Source: Intestinibacter bartlettii (lineage in GTDB: Bacteria > Bacillota > Clostridia > Peptostreptococcales > Peptostreptococcaceae). From it: 64,000 nt of DNA. The translations under genes were made by a program, and so were the position numbers. Positions 45,664-55,490 of the stretch are shown piece by piece; positions within the stretch are counted from its first letter, which is position 1, and each line of letters begins with the position of its first letter. The notes under the pieces are model-generated. The model saw only the letters and a program-made list of their open reading frames with translations, was not told the DNA's origin and did no database searches. The stretch lies in NCBI RefSeq assembly GCF_018917435.1, contig NZ_JAHLOQ010000007.1, forward strand, positions 19,395 through 83,394, in the 5' to 3' direction.

Positions 45664-46353
45664 ATGGATATAAGTTGGAGCAATATTGACAATTTAGATG
45701 ACTATTTTATTACATATCTTCTTTATACTGAATCAAAAACAGTGTCACAAATTAGTAAAATTAGAAACATACCAGTTACAGAGGTAAATGACCAATTAAT
45801 TAAAGCAAAATTGGAAATAAAATCTGTAAATAAGCAACAAATAGAATCTTCAAAAGATGTATTGGATAAATTTTTAGAATTGGGAAAAGACTCAAGACTT
45901 GAATTTATAGAAGAGTTGAGTTTAGACCAAGAAAAAGAACTAGATTTTAAAAGAGAGTTATACAAAAGAATACTTAAAGAAAAAAATGCAGATGATCTAA
46001 TTGTCTTAATTTGGGCAACTGGAGAGTTTAGAGATGATAGATTTTTAAAAATACTTCACCCTCTTACAAACCACAGACATTCAGATATAAGAAGAATAAC
46101 TTATTCAGCTATTAGAAAAATATCTTCTCCAAAGAGCAAATTAGTTTTGGAAAAGGGATTATATGACCCAAATCCACAAACAAGACAATACTGCGCCAAA
46201 GCTTTGGCAAAAGTGGGAGATGATAAGACAGTCGAGATTTTGCAAAGACTTATAGACAAGAAAAAAATTAATGAAAAAGAATATGTCATAAGGGCATACA
46301 ATGAAGCTATTTTAGCTTTGAAATATCTAACGGCAGGGGGAGAGGCACTATGA
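45664..46353 (+). CDS. HEAT-repeat protein
   Basis: 229 residues. Residues 1-60 look like a helix-turn-helix (TESKTVSQISKIRNIPVTEVNDQLIKA); residues about 115-225 form HEAT repeats (HRHSDIRRITYSAIRKIS; DPNPQTRQYCAKALAKVGD). It begins 2 bases after hflX and overlaps yigZ by 4 bases, so all three are translationally coupled. A protein-binding scaffold; exact role unknown. Confidence 0.8.
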   Translation: MDISWSNIDNLDDYFITYLLYTESKTVSQISKIRNIPVTEVNDQLIKAKLEIKSVNKQQIESSKDVLDKFLELGKDSRLEFIEELSLDQEKELDFKRELYKRILKEKNADDLIVLIWATGEFRDDRFLKILHPLTNHRHSDIRRITYSAIRKISSPKSKLVLEKGLYDPNPQTRQYCAKALAKVGDDKTVEILQRLIDKKKINEKEYVIRAYNEAILALKYLTAGGEAL

Positions 46354-46994
46354 AGACGTATAAAACACTACATGGCTTTGGAACAGATGAGTATATAGTA
46401 GAAAAATCTACTTTTATAGGCTATGCAAAACCTATAAAATCTGAAGAAGAAGCTGTGGAATTTATAAACGAAATAAAGAAAAAACACAAAGATGCGACTC
46501 ATAATGTTTGGGCATATACTGTTGGTGAAACTATGAATATCCAACGTTATAGTGACGATGGAGAACCACAGGGAACAGCAGGAATTCCTACATTAGAAGT
46601 TATAAAAAAAGAAGACCTAAGAGATGTAGTAGTTGTTGTAACTAGATATTTCGGAGGTATTAAACTAGGAGCAGGTGGACTTGTTAGAGCATATACAAAA
46701 GGTGCAAAAGTAGGTATTGAAGCAGCTCAAATTATCCAAAAGGTAAAATACAAAGAAATAAGTGTAACTATAGATTATAATCAAATAGGTAAAGTTCAAA
46801 ATGAAATAATGAATATGGGCTACACAATAAAAGACACTTTATATACTGATAAGGTGGAAATAATAGTTTATTCTCGAGAAGAAGAAGCAGAATCACTTAA
46901 ATCAAAAATGATAGATATAACAAGTGGAACTGCTGAAATAGGTGAAAGCGAAGGATTTTACTTATCTGAAAAAGAAGGGAAAATTATTTTTTAG
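46350..46994 (+). CDS. YigZ/IMPACT family protein
   Basis: 214 residues. The N-terminal IMPACT domain has NVWAYTVGE, RYSDDGEPQGTAG and VVVTRYFGGIKLGAGGLVRAY; the C-terminal DUF1949 domain follows (about 140-205). The family is linked to translation control but the bacterial function is unresolved. The start overlaps the preceding stop (ATGA). Confidence 0.93.
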   Translation: MKTYKTLHGFGTDEYIVEKSTFIGYAKPIKSEEEAVEFINEIKKKHKDATHNVWAYTVGETMNIQRYSDDGEPQGTAGIPTLEVIKKEDLRDVVVVVTRYFGGIKLGAGGLVRAYTKGAKVGIEAAQIIQKVKYKEISVTIDYNQIGKVQNEIMNMGYTIKDTLYTDKVEIIVYSREEEAESLKSKMIDITSGTAEIGESEGFYLSEKEGKIIF

Positions 46995-47037
46995 ATAGGG
47001 GTTATTTAACAATACATTTATCGAGGGGGAAGTCATA

Positions 47038-48609
47038 ATGGAAAGTGAAAAAAACAAAAGAACGAGACAGATAATAATCTCTCTAGCTATAGTAGGTATT
47101 TTATTCTTAGCTATAACAGCTTTGAATTTATCTAAAAATGAAGAGATAATAATATTCTGCTTTATGTATGGCTTTATGGTTTTTATGGTATTTAATTTAT
47201 CTAAGTTATCAAAATCTGATAATGTAGACATGAACAATACTATTGAAACTTTGAATAAACTACAAGAAGACTTAGAAAGACAAAATTTCATACAAGATAT
47301 GCTAAATCATGCAAATATGGAATTTGAAATAAATGAAAAAATGGCTTATATAAATAAAATTATCGAAAAATACTCAGATAGTGCCGATGGATATTACTAT
47401 CGCGGTGAGTTTTATATTAAATTCGAAAAATTTTATGCAGCAATAAGAGATTTTGAAAAAACGCTAGAATTAGATAAAAACTATAAAGAAGCATATAGGG
47501 GTAAAGGTGTTTGTTATAGTAGATTAGGCGATAATGAATTAGCAATAAAAAATTATCAAAAATCATTAGAAATTGACCCGAGATATGAAGTAGCTTACTA
47601 CAACTTAGGAGTATCTTATAGCAACTTAAAAGAATACGACAAAGCAATGGAAAGCTATACAAAAGCATTAGAATTAGACGAAAATGATGTTAGTGCTTAC
47701 TACAATCGAGGTCGAATATTAGCTTATTTAGGAAGATACAAAGAAGCACTAAAAGATTTTACAAATGCTATAAATCTTGAAAAATATGATGAAAGATTAG
47801 TTTATGAAAGAGCTGGTCTTTACTATCTAATGAGACAATACAAAAATGCTTTATTAGATTATAAGGCATTTATAAACTTAGCTCCACATATGAAAGAAGG
47901 GTATTTGGGAATGGCAGATTGCTATTGTCAAATGAACCAAATCAACAATGCTATTGAATATTATAATAAATCTATAGAAATAGACCCAGATTATGAAGAA
48001 AGTTACTTCAATCGTTCAGTAGCTTATCTAAAACAAGATAATCTACGAAAAGCGATAAAGGATTTAGACAGAGTTATAGTATTAAATCCTAAAAATGGAG
48101 AAGCATACTATAACAGAGCACTTGCATATTGCCAAATGGAAAACCATACAAAAGTAATTCGTGATTTGTCAAAAGCAATAAAAATGGGCTATAAAGTAGG
48201 AAAATCTTATTGCAATAGAGGAAAAGAATACTCATTAACAGGTAACTTCCAAAAGGCAAAAGATGATTATACTAGATCTATAGAACATGGCTATGACAGC
48301 TATGTTGTTTATATGGGAAGAGGAGCAGCAAACTTAGACTTAAAAGAATATAATGAAGCAATACTTGACTTTAACAAAGCAATTGAGCTTGATAAGAGTC
48401 AATCTAAAAATTACTATTATAGAGGACTAGCTTATTATAACCTTCAACAATATAAAGAAGCGATAGATGATTTTTCTGTAGCTATAGAGGGCGACCCATC
48501 AGACATAAGTGCTTATGAAAAACGTGGAGATGCATATTGCCAAACAGGTGATTATGATAATGCAATAAAAGATTTCTTTATGATAAGTAGATTAGAAGAG
48601 AAAAATTAA
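47038..48609 (+). CDS. Membrane-anchored TPR protein
   Basis: 523 residues. Two N-terminal membrane helices (about 11-31 and 37-55), then a coiled stretch and twelve or more tetratricopeptide repeats from about residue 115 to the end (e.g. YKEAYRGKGVCYSRLGDNELAIKNY). Probably a scaffold at the inner face of the membrane. RBS GAGGGGGAAG. Terminator at 48614-48664. Confidence 0.88.
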   Translation: MESEKNKRTRQIIISLAIVGILFLAITALNLSKNEEIIIFCFMYGFMVFMVFNLSKLSKSDNVDMNNTIETLNKLQEDLERQNFIQDMLNHANMEFEINEKMAYINKIIEKYSDSADGYYYRGEFYIKFEKFYAAIRDFEKTLELDKNYKEAYRGKGVCYSRLGDNELAIKNYQKSLEIDPRYEVAYYNLGVSYSNLKEYDKAMESYTKALELDENDVSAYYNRGRILAYLGRYKEALKDFTNAINLEKYDERLVYERAGLYYLMRQYKNALLDYKAFINLAPHMKEGYLGMADCYCQMNQINNAIEYYNKSIEIDPDYEESYFNRSVAYLKQDNLRKAIKDLDRVIVLNPKNGEAYYNRALAYCQMENHTKVIRDLSKAIKMGYKVGKSYCNRGKEYSLTGNFQKAKDDYTRSIEHGYDSYVVYMGRGAANLDLKEYNEAILDFNKAIELDKSQSKNYYYRGLAYYNLQQYKEAIDDFSVAIEGDPSDISAYEKRGDAYCQTGDYDNAIKDFFMISRLEEKN

Positions 48610-48613
48610 TATT

Positions 48614-48664
48614 ATAAAAAAGCCTAAAACTATAAGACTTATTAGATAGTTTTAGGCTTTATTT
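48614..48664. terminator. Bidirectional terminator
   Basis: AAAGCCTAAAACTAT pairs with ATAGTTTTAGGCTTT. It serves the TPR gene (+) and the TauE half gene (-), whose last codons it overlaps. Confidence 0.88.
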
Positions 48665-49030
48665 TTTGTTTTTATCTTTATGCATATATCCCTTTTGTAT
48701 TTCAAAAATTCCTATAATCAATAAAAATACTCCAAAACACTTTCTTAAAATATTAGAGGATAGATATTCGGCTAATGTTGAACCAAAAAAGGCCCCTACT
48801 ATACCAAATAAAACTATCGGAAGTACTAATTCAAAGTCAACATTTTTCTTTTTAATATGTATACTTAAGGCTGCAATAGTCATAGGTATTGATGACAGTA
48901 AGTTAATGCTTTGAGCTAGTTTAGGGTCGATACTTGCAAATAATATTAGTGCAGGAATTAGTATCGTTCCACCACCCATTCCCATACCACCAATTATTCC
49001 AGCAAAAAAACCTATTATTCCAATTAACAT
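48659..49030 (-). CDS. TauE/SafE-family half transporter (second of pair)
   Basis: 123 residues, four membrane helices, starting with the family signature FFAGIIGGMGMGGGTILIP. Full-length TauE/SafE (TSUP) exporters have about 250 residues in two homologous halves; this is one half. The other half is encoded immediately upstream (49044-49406), 13 bases away. RBS GGAGGG before ATG 49030. Probably forms a heterodimeric sulfite/sulfoacetate-type or other organic anion transporter. Confidence 0.85.
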   Translation of the reverse strand: MLIGIIGFFAGIIGGMGMGGGTILIPALILFASIDPKLAQSINLLSSIPMTIAALSIHIKKKNVDFELVLPIVLFGIVGAFFGSTLAEYLSSNILRKCFGVFLLIIGIFEIQKGYMHKDKNKK

Positions 49031-49043
49031 AATTCCCTCCTAA

Positions 49044-49406
49044 TTAATAAAAAATCATTCTAACTGCGGATATTATCATAACTATTCCGAAAGCTATTCT
49101 TAAAAATTTTCCTGTTACTTTGCTTAGTAATTTTGCTCCAACAATACCTCCAATTATACTGCCTATTGCTGCTTGGATTGTTAGCTTAACGTCGTAAGTT
49201 CCTTTAGAAACATAGATTACAGAACTAGTTGTTGTTAAAAATATTATTACAGCTAAAGCTGTAGCATGTGATTTATGTTCTTCAACTTTTAAGATATTAT
49301 TTAAAATAGGAACTAAAAGAGTACCACCGCCAGAACCAAATAGTCCGTTAATAAAACCTGTAAAAGCTCCAATTATAGAATTTTTGATATTAAATGGATT
49401 CTTCAT
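49044..49406 (-). CDS. TauE/SafE-family half transporter (first of pair)
   Basis: 120 residues, four membrane helices, with the signature GFINGLFGSGGGTLLVPIL near the N-terminus. It is homologous to the following half-gene rather than to a whole transporter, and both have intact starts and ribosome sites, so this is a real split, not a frameshift. Start ATG 49406 behind AGGTG. Confidence 0.85.
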   Translation of the reverse strand: MKNPFNIKNSIIGAFTGFINGLFGSGGGTLLVPILNNILKVEEHKSHATALAVIIFLTTTSSVIYVSKGTYDVKLTIQAAIGSIIGGIVGAKLLSKVTGKFLRIAFGIVMIISAVRMIFY

Positions 49407-49535
49407 ATTTTCACCTACTTTGTATTATTATTTGTGATTTTGATAAAACTATGTATATATGTAAAAATAATAAATTAATTTTGAAATAAATATGGTATTA
49501 TAAGAATAGATTTTTATGAGAAAGGGGAAAAATAA

Positions 49536-50288
49536 ATGGAAATAAATCAAAAAATCGATAAGACAGTAGACTGGCTTAGAGAAAAAGTAAAAGAAGCAGG
49601 CTGTAAAGGATTAGTTGTTGGGGTTTCTGGAGGTATAGACTCAGCTGTAGTTTGTTACCTTATAAAAAAAGCATTTCCAGATAACTCAATAGGTGTAATC
49701 ATGAGTATCAACAGTAATCCTAAAGATAGAGAGGATGCACTTAAAGTTATAAATGGTTGTGGAATAGATTATATAGACTTAGATTTAACAGAACCACAAG
49801 AAATGATATTAAATTCTGTAACATCAGCTCTTAAAGAAAAAGATTTATACAACGAGGCTGGACTTAGAGCTTCAGACTCTAACTTAAGAGCAAGAGTTAG
49901 AATGTGTTCTGTTTACACAGTTGCAAACAACTTAGGATATTTAGTTGTAGGAACAGACAACGCAGCAGAAATACATACTGGTTACTTTACAAAATACGGT
50001 GATGGAGGAGTTGACTTAGTTCCAATAGCTAACATTACTAAGGCAGAAGTTTATGATTGGGCTAGAGCATTAGGCGTACATAAAGACGTAATAGATAAAG
50101 CTCCATCAGCTGGTTTATGGGAAGGCCAAACAGACGAAAACGAAATGGGGACTACATACAACATGATAGACAAAGTTGTATTAGGAAAAAGAGATGAAGT
50201 TCCTCAAAAAGATTTAGAGATTATAGATAGACTACATAGAATCAGTGAACACAAAAGACACACTGCTGCAAAACCACCGATATTCTAA
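49536..50288 (+). CDS. nadE: NH3-dependent NAD+ synthetase
   Basis: 250 residues. It makes NAD+ from deamido-NAD, ATP and ammonia. PP-loop GVSGGIDSAV (near residue 32), RVRMCSVYTVAN, GTDNAAEIHTGYFTKYGDGG and the C-terminal KAPSAGLWEGQTDE and HKRHTAA segments are complete. No glutaminase domain. RBS AAAGGGG. Confidence 0.96.
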   Translation: MEINQKIDKTVDWLREKVKEAGCKGLVVGVSGGIDSAVVCYLIKKAFPDNSIGVIMSINSNPKDREDALKVINGCGIDYIDLDLTEPQEMILNSVTSALKEKDLYNEAGLRASDSNLRARVRMCSVYTVANNLGYLVVGTDNAAEIHTGYFTKYGDGGVDLVPIANITKAEVYDWARALGVHKDVIDKAPSAGLWEGQTDENEMGTTYNMIDKVVLGKRDEVPQKDLEIIDRLHRISEHKRHTAAKPPIF

Positions 50289-50382
50289 TTTACTAAATCG
50301 GAATTTTGTGCTAAAATTTACTTTGTCAATAGATTTTGAATAAATCTATAAATGAACGAAATTAAAATTAAGGAGTGGAATT

Positions 50383-51102
50383 ATGGGCCGTATAGGTAAT
50401 ATTATCAATAGAAAAGGTAAACAAGATGCTAAAAGAGCATCAGTATTCACTAAACATGCAAGAGCTATAACTGTTGCAGCTAAAGAAGGTGGAGCTGATC
50501 CAGAATACAATGCAGCTTTAAAAACAGCTATAGATAAAGCTAAAGCTGACAATATGCCAAATGACAACATAAAAAGAGCGATAGACAAAGGTGCTGGAGC
50601 TGGTGGAGGAGAAGATTACTTCTCAAACACTTACGAAGGATATGGACCAGGTGGAGTTGCTGTTATAGTTGAAACTTTAACTGATAACAAAAACAGAACT
50701 GCTGGTAACGTAAGATATTACTTTGACAAAAACGGTGGTAACTTAGGAACTACTGGATGCGTTGGTTTCATGTTCGATAGAAAAGGACAAATATTAATAG
50801 CTGCTGAAGGTATAAGCGAAGAACAATTAATGGACGATGCTTTAGAAGCTGGAGCAGATGACATAATAACTGAAGAAGATGGATTCGAAGTTGTAACAGC
50901 TCCAGAAGATTTCAACGCAGTTAGAGATGCATTAGTTGAAAAAGGATATGAATTCGTATCTGCTGACATCAAATTAATACCACAAACTACTACAGTTTTA
51001 GACAACGAAGGTCAAGTAAAATCTATGGAAAAATTAATAGACTTACTTGAAGAAGATGACGACGTTCAGAATGTTTACCATAACTGGGAAATAACTGAAT
51101 AG
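50383..51102 (+). CDS. YebC/PmpR family protein
   Basis: 239 residues of the TACO1/YebC family, annotated as a transcriptional regulator and more recently linked to translation of proline-rich stretches. Hallmarks: [63 protein letters not shown] and [31 protein letters not shown]. Confidence 0.95.
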   Translation: MGRIGNIINRKGKQDAKRASVFTKHARAITVAAKEGGADPEYNAALKTAIDKAKADNMPNDNIKRAIDKGAGAGGGEDYFSNTYEGYGPGGVAVIVETLTDNKNRTAGNVRYYFDKNGGNLGTTGCVGFMFDRKGQILIAAEGISEEQLMDDALEAGADDIITEEDGFEVVTAPEDFNAVRDALVEKGYEFVSADIKLIPQTTTVLDNEGQVKSMEKLIDLLEEDDDVQNVYHNWEITE

Positions 51103-51223
51103 TTATTTGAAAGTTAGGGATTTTAACGTTTTAGAGTTTAAAATGCGATAATATAACACCTCTGATTATGATATATAGAGAAATCTATGTTGAAAAATTG
51201 GAGGTGTTTTTAGGTTATAGAAA

Positions 51224-51278
51224 AGTAATATAATAGAGTGCAGCAATACTTATTATGCACTCTACTATATTATTAATT
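51224..51278. terminator. Hairpin between yebC and the PucR genes
   Basis: TAGAGTGCA (51234-51242) pairs with TGCACTCTA (51256-51264), extended by AT pairs. A separate yebC hairpin (AACACCTC/GAGGTGTT, about 51158-51208) precedes it. Confidence 0.5.
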
Positions 51279-51287
51279 ACTATAAAA

Positions 51288-52838
51288 CTATGTATTCGAA
51301 ATAAAATCCAAAGCGATATAAGACAACTTCAGCTTAATAATATAATTCAAATCCTCAAAATCAATACAATACTCATCTCTAATCTTGCTCAAGCGATATT
51401 TCAAAGTATTATAATGCACATGAAGTTCATCGGCAGTCTTTTTAATATTGCCGTTATTATCGACGAACAACTTCAACATTTCAAGATATTCTTCTGATGC
51501 GGAGTTTATAAATTCTTTGAAGTTCAAATCAATGATATTGTCTGTATTTTCATTTATCAAAAACTCATAGACCAAGTCTGTCAGCATAAAATCGGAGTAA
51601 TAATTTATACGATTTTTATCTGTTGAGATAGTCGAGTAATCCAGTGCTTTTAATGTCTGGTTGTATGCAATTTTTATATCGTGTAGGTTGAAAAATATGT
51701 CGCTAATTCCAACTGATAGATTATATTTTTCACATATGTCTAAAAAATATTTAGAGTATATTTTAAATTTGTGAGGGTTATCATCCCTTGTAATATATAG
51801 TATGCATATTTGATTTTTATATATAAACACAAACTGGTTGAAAAATATCGATTTTATCAAATCATAAAGTTCTTTTAATTTTTCTATTGTCATTTCTTCT
51901 TTTGGGCAATTAATATTTAGCAAAAAGAAGTTTGAATGTAGTTCTAAATTTAATATTTCACATGTCTTTTCAAGAAAGTGAGGCTCTGTGTTATCACATG
52001 ATAATAAATAATAAAATATCGAATCTATCTGAGTGTTTTCACAATAAGTAAAACGAGGGTCGTTTATTATTGAAGGAGCTAGTACTTTGCTCAAAATATT
52101 TAGTACACCCATGTCGTCTTTATTAAATGGTTTATTAGCCTCCAAAACATAGATATATGCTACATTGAAATTATTTATTTTTATTGGGCATGTAAGAACT
52201 CTATGTTCCATTACGTCCAAATAATCTATAATATGTGAATCACTTTCTGTTGATAGAGGTTGTACAAATTTAATATTGTAATAAATTTTCTCCAAATAAT
52301 TTGGATCGGGATAGGCATATTTTATATAATCTTCCCAAATTGTATCATTTATATCAAACTTATCATCACTATGACAACAAAGATAATTTGCAGAGTTAGT
52401 TATTATTATTGGATTTTGCAGATAGTGATGAATTGTTTTTATAATATCGTCTATATTTTGGTTTTGTGATAATGCATCTATAATGCTGTTGGAAGATGCG
52501 ATTATATCAGCATTTACGTTTATGATATCCTGCAAATCTTCTAATAATTTGTATAGGCTGATTTTATCTTTTTCTAGTATTAAAATATTACAGTTTTTAA
52601 GCTGAAATAAATCGTATTTTATATTTATATCTACTATTATCAAAAAGTTTATGGTTTTATCGCTCTTAAAATCTTTTGGGAAATTGGATAATTTACATAT
52701 ATAAAGACTGTAAGAATTAAGGTTATCAAAATTATCTTCTATATAATAGTAGTTTGAAATATTTATATTTTTTCTGATTATAACTATTGGATTTTTTGAA
52801 GATAGTTTTGTAGCTATTTCATTAAATGTTGCTGACAT
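51288..52838 (-). CDS. PucR-type transcriptional regulator (paralogue 1)
   Basis: 516 residues. The C-terminal HTH_30 domain of the PucR/CdaR family is clear (FVDNNGNIKKTADELHVHYNTLKYRLSKIRDEY). Upstream of it, about 300-430 resembles the GGDEF-like middle domain of the family. The N-terminal 280 residues are a ligand-sensing candidate of no recognised type. Start ATG 52838 with GGGAGGGC; 13 bases after the stop of its paralogue. It is divergent from the corrinoid operon, which it probably controls. Confidence 0.85.
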   Translation of the reverse strand: MSATFNEIATKLSSKNPIVIIRKNINISNYYYIEDNFDNLNSYSLYICKLSNFPKDFKSDKTINFLIIVDINIKYDLFQLKNCNILILEKDKISLYKLLEDLQDIINVNADIIASSNSIIDALSQNQNIDDIIKTIHHYLQNPIIITNSANYLCCHSDDKFDINDTIWEDYIKYAYPDPNYLEKIYYNIKFVQPLSTESDSHIIDYLDVMEHRVLTCPIKINNFNVAYIYVLEANKPFNKDDMGVLNILSKVLAPSIINDPRFTYCENTQIDSIFYYLLSCDNTEPHFLEKTCEILNLELHSNFFLLNINCPKEEMTIEKLKELYDLIKSIFFNQFVFIYKNQICILYITRDDNPHKFKIYSKYFLDICEKYNLSVGISDIFFNLHDIKIAYNQTLKALDYSTISTDKNRINYYSDFMLTDLVYEFLINENTDNIIDLNFKEFINSASEEYLEMLKLFVDNNGNIKKTADELHVHYNTLKYRLSKIRDEYCIDFEDLNYIIKLKLSYIALDFISNT

Positions 52839-52851
52839 ATGAGCCCTCCCT

Positions 52852-54429
52852 TCAATTTAGTCCAAGATCTAATTTATATCCTTCTGAAATTTCTAATGCA
52901 ACTATTGCAAGTCTTAATTTTATTAATGAATCAGAGTCTTTTAAATCTATAAAGTATTTAGTTTTTAATTTTTCGATTCTATATTTCAATGTATTATAAT
53001 GAATTCCAAGTTTGTCTGCTATTAAATTTAAGTTCTCATTGTAATAGAGATAGTATTTAATTGTTGTAATCAAATTTGTATTATTATCAGTTAGTAACTT
53101 TAGTATTGTTGAGTCTAAAATGTAATTAAGCTTTTTTTTGACTACAAAATCATACATTAAGTCGTGCAGAACATAATCATCATAAAAATTTATAAAGGAT
53201 TTTTTCATGCCAATAAAATTAAGACGATTTGCAAAATTTATAGCAGATAGTGATTCAAAATATGCATTTCTTATACCAGAGACACCACCAAACAGCTTGC
53301 TTACACCAACCGATAATGTATAATCTTGTATAAATTCAATAAATTTTTTGTATTCTTTGCATTTATTAAAATAATCAAATGAATTTTTATTATTATAAAG
53401 AACAATAATGTTTTTCTCAAATATAAATACATAATGTCTTTCAAATATATCTTGTACCATTTGTTTTACATAATTTATTTTTGATTTTGAATTTATATTA
53501 TCTAAATCGCATAAACAAAGGAGATACATATTTGAATCTAAGTTAAATTTAAAATTAGATAATTTCTTTCTTATAAGTAACATATTTGGCTTTGGATTAT
53601 TTATTAAATCTCTAAAAACAGAGTCAAGTTTTGATGTTTCTAAATTTAGAAATTTTTTATCACAAACCATAAGTGGATACATCATTTTAGCCAAAGTTTT
53701 TAATATATGAATATCACTTTGAGTAATTTGCCTATTAACTTCTAATACAGATATACGACCAATAGAGAAATCAATATGTTTTATTGGAATTGAAATTTCT
53801 CTATGATTCATAACCCCATCAAAGAAAGTAACTATATGATTATAGCTAGATTCTGCAATAAGACGATTTTCTCTACTTTTATTGTATAGCAATGAATATT
53901 CAGGATGGGGACGATTATTTTTAAGCTGAAATTCCCAAACTGGTTCATTTAAAACTGTTTTTCCAATCTCAAAATAACATGTTTCATATTTTGAATTTAG
54001 TACCATTATCGGGTTATTCAAATATTCAAAAGCGATAGAAATCATATTACTAATAGATAAATCGTCTTTAACGCTAAGGAATAATTTTTCTTTAAAAGAT
54101 GAAAGAGCATCATCAAAGTCTAATAAGTTTTGAATTATTTTTATAATGTCAAAAATAGAAATAGAATTTTCCTTCAATATAATATAATTGCATTTATTTA
54201 AATAAGGTAAATTTTGTGGTTCACCTATTATGAGAAAATTTACTTTATCGTAATTAAAGATTTCTTTTGGAAGTTTATTCGCCCTAAAAATATATAGACA
54301 ATAAGGGCTGTAATTTTGAAGATTTTTAGTTGAAAATTTAAAATTTACTATTTCAGTATCAAATGATATCTTGTAACTTAAAGTAAATTTAGAAAATTTG
54401 TCTAATATTTCATTCATACTAATATACAT
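52852..54429 (-). CDS. PucR-type transcriptional regulator (paralogue 2)
   Basis: 525 residues with the same layout as its neighbour (YNENLNLIADKLGIHYNTLKYRIEKLKTKY near the C-terminus; NPIMVLNSKYETCYFE and VFEKNIIVLYNN in both). The start is taken at ATG 54429 right after AAAGGAGGTC. The two were produced by tandem duplication and may respond to different methylated substrates or act as a pair. Confidence 0.85.
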   Translation of the reverse strand: MYISMNEILDKFSKFTLSYKISFDTEIVNFKFSTKNLQNYSPYCLYIFRANKLPKEIFNYDKVNFLIIGEPQNLPYLNKCNYIILKENSISIFDIIKIIQNLLDFDDALSSFKEKLFLSVKDDLSISNMISIAFEYLNNPIMVLNSKYETCYFEIGKTVLNEPVWEFQLKNNRPHPEYSLLYNKSRENRLIAESSYNHIVTFFDGVMNHREISIPIKHIDFSIGRISVLEVNRQITQSDIHILKTLAKMMYPLMVCDKKFLNLETSKLDSVFRDLINNPKPNMLLIRKKLSNFKFNLDSNMYLLCLCDLDNINSKSKINYVKQMVQDIFERHYVFIFEKNIIVLYNNKNSFDYFNKCKEYKKFIEFIQDYTLSVGVSKLFGGVSGIRNAYFESLSAINFANRLNFIGMKKSFINFYDDYVLHDLMYDFVVKKKLNYILDSTILKLLTDNNTNLITTIKYYLYYNENLNLIADKLGIHYNTLKYRIEKLKTKYFIDLKDSDSLIKLRLAIVALEISEGYKLDLGLN

Positions 54430-54614
54430 TTTGACCTCCTTTAGCAAAAAATAATAAAATTAAAGGCTTATAATTTATATTATAGAATATTTATATATGA
54501 AATTGGAAAAAAATGTAGATTTATTAAAAAATAATAGAGAATTTTTATAAAAATATACAAAAGAACTTTATATAAAAATTATAAAATAATATAAAAAATT
54601 CATATTTTCCCACA

Positions 54615-54644
54615 TTGAAAATAAGTATGTCAAAATCCTATACT
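54615..54644 (+). promoter_or_regulatory. Promoter of the corrinoid operon
   Basis: TTGAAA (54615-54620), 18 bases, TATACT (54639-54644), about 100 bases before the first gene. The divergent region 54430-54740 (about 310 bases) is the likely regulator-binding zone. Confidence 0.55.
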
Positions 54645-54740
54645 TAAAATATAAACAAAAACAAAACACACAGACATCAGGAAATCGTTATCAAAAATAA
54701 TTTTAAAAAATATGTTTATTATATGTTAGGGGGAAATAAT

Positions 54741-55391
54741 ATGTCTAAAATTCAAGAAGTAGCAACAGCTGTAGAAAGAGGAAAATCTAAAAAAGTAGCA
54801 GGTTTAGTTCAAGAGGCTCTAGATTCAGGATCAACTGCACCAGAAATATTAAATGCAATGATAGATTCAATGACAGTAGTAGGTGATAAATTTACTAAAA
54901 ATGAAATATTCGTTCCAGAAATGTTAGTAGCAGCACGTGCAATGCAAAAAGGTGTTGAAGTTTTAAAACCATTATTAGTTGGAGAAAATGCAGTTTCAGC
55001 AGGAAAAATGATAATGGGAACAGTTGCAGGTGACTTACATGATATAGGTAAAAACTTAGTTATAATGATGCTTGAAAGTGCTGGATTTGAAGTTATTGAC
55101 CTAGGTGTTGATGTACCAGCAGAAAAATTTATACAAGCTTTAGAAGAAAATCCAGATGTAAAAATAGTAGGAGCATCAGCACTTTTAACAACTACTATGC
55201 CAGCTTTAAAAGAAACAGTAAAAGCACTTAATGAATATCCAGGCAGAGATAAAATAAAAGTTATGGTTGGTGGAGCTCCAATAACACAAGAATTTGCAGA
55301 TGAAATAGGAGCAGACGCTTATACAGAAGATGCAGCTAGTGCAGCTCAAGTAGCTAAAAAATTAGCAAGTTTAGTAAGTGTGCCAGCTTAA
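54741..55391 (+). CDS. Corrinoid (B12-binding) methyl carrier protein
   Basis: 216 residues, MtaC/MtbC/MtvC type. An N-terminal four-helix cap (about 1-85) precedes the B12-binding Rossmann domain with the His ligand in GDLHDIGKN, then SALLTTTMP and VMVGGAPIT that hold the nucleotide tail. The carrier accepts a methyl group from the substrate-specific methyltransferase and gives it to the second methyltransferase. ATG 54741 with AGGGGGA 7 bases upstream. Confidence 0.95.
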   Translation: MSKIQEVATAVERGKSKKVAGLVQEALDSGSTAPEILNAMIDSMTVVGDKFTKNEIFVPEMLVAARAMQKGVEVLKPLLVGENAVSAGKMIMGTVAGDLHDIGKNLVIMMLESAGFEVIDLGVDVPAEKFIQALEENPDVKIVGASALLTTTMPALKETVKALNEYPGRDKIKVMVGGAPITQEFADEIGADAYTEDAASAAQVAKKLASLVSVPA

Positions 55392-55490
55392 GATTAGAAA
55401 TGAAATATATTTAAATTAAAACTCAATATAGTAAAGTTTTAGTGCAAGGGTGATATTAAATAAAAAATAAAATGTAAATGAGGAACCTTT

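Noticed and set aside
48659..49406. TauE/SafE pair as one frameshifted gene
   Set aside because: Each half has its own ribosome site, start and signature, and the 13-base gap separates two complete frames.
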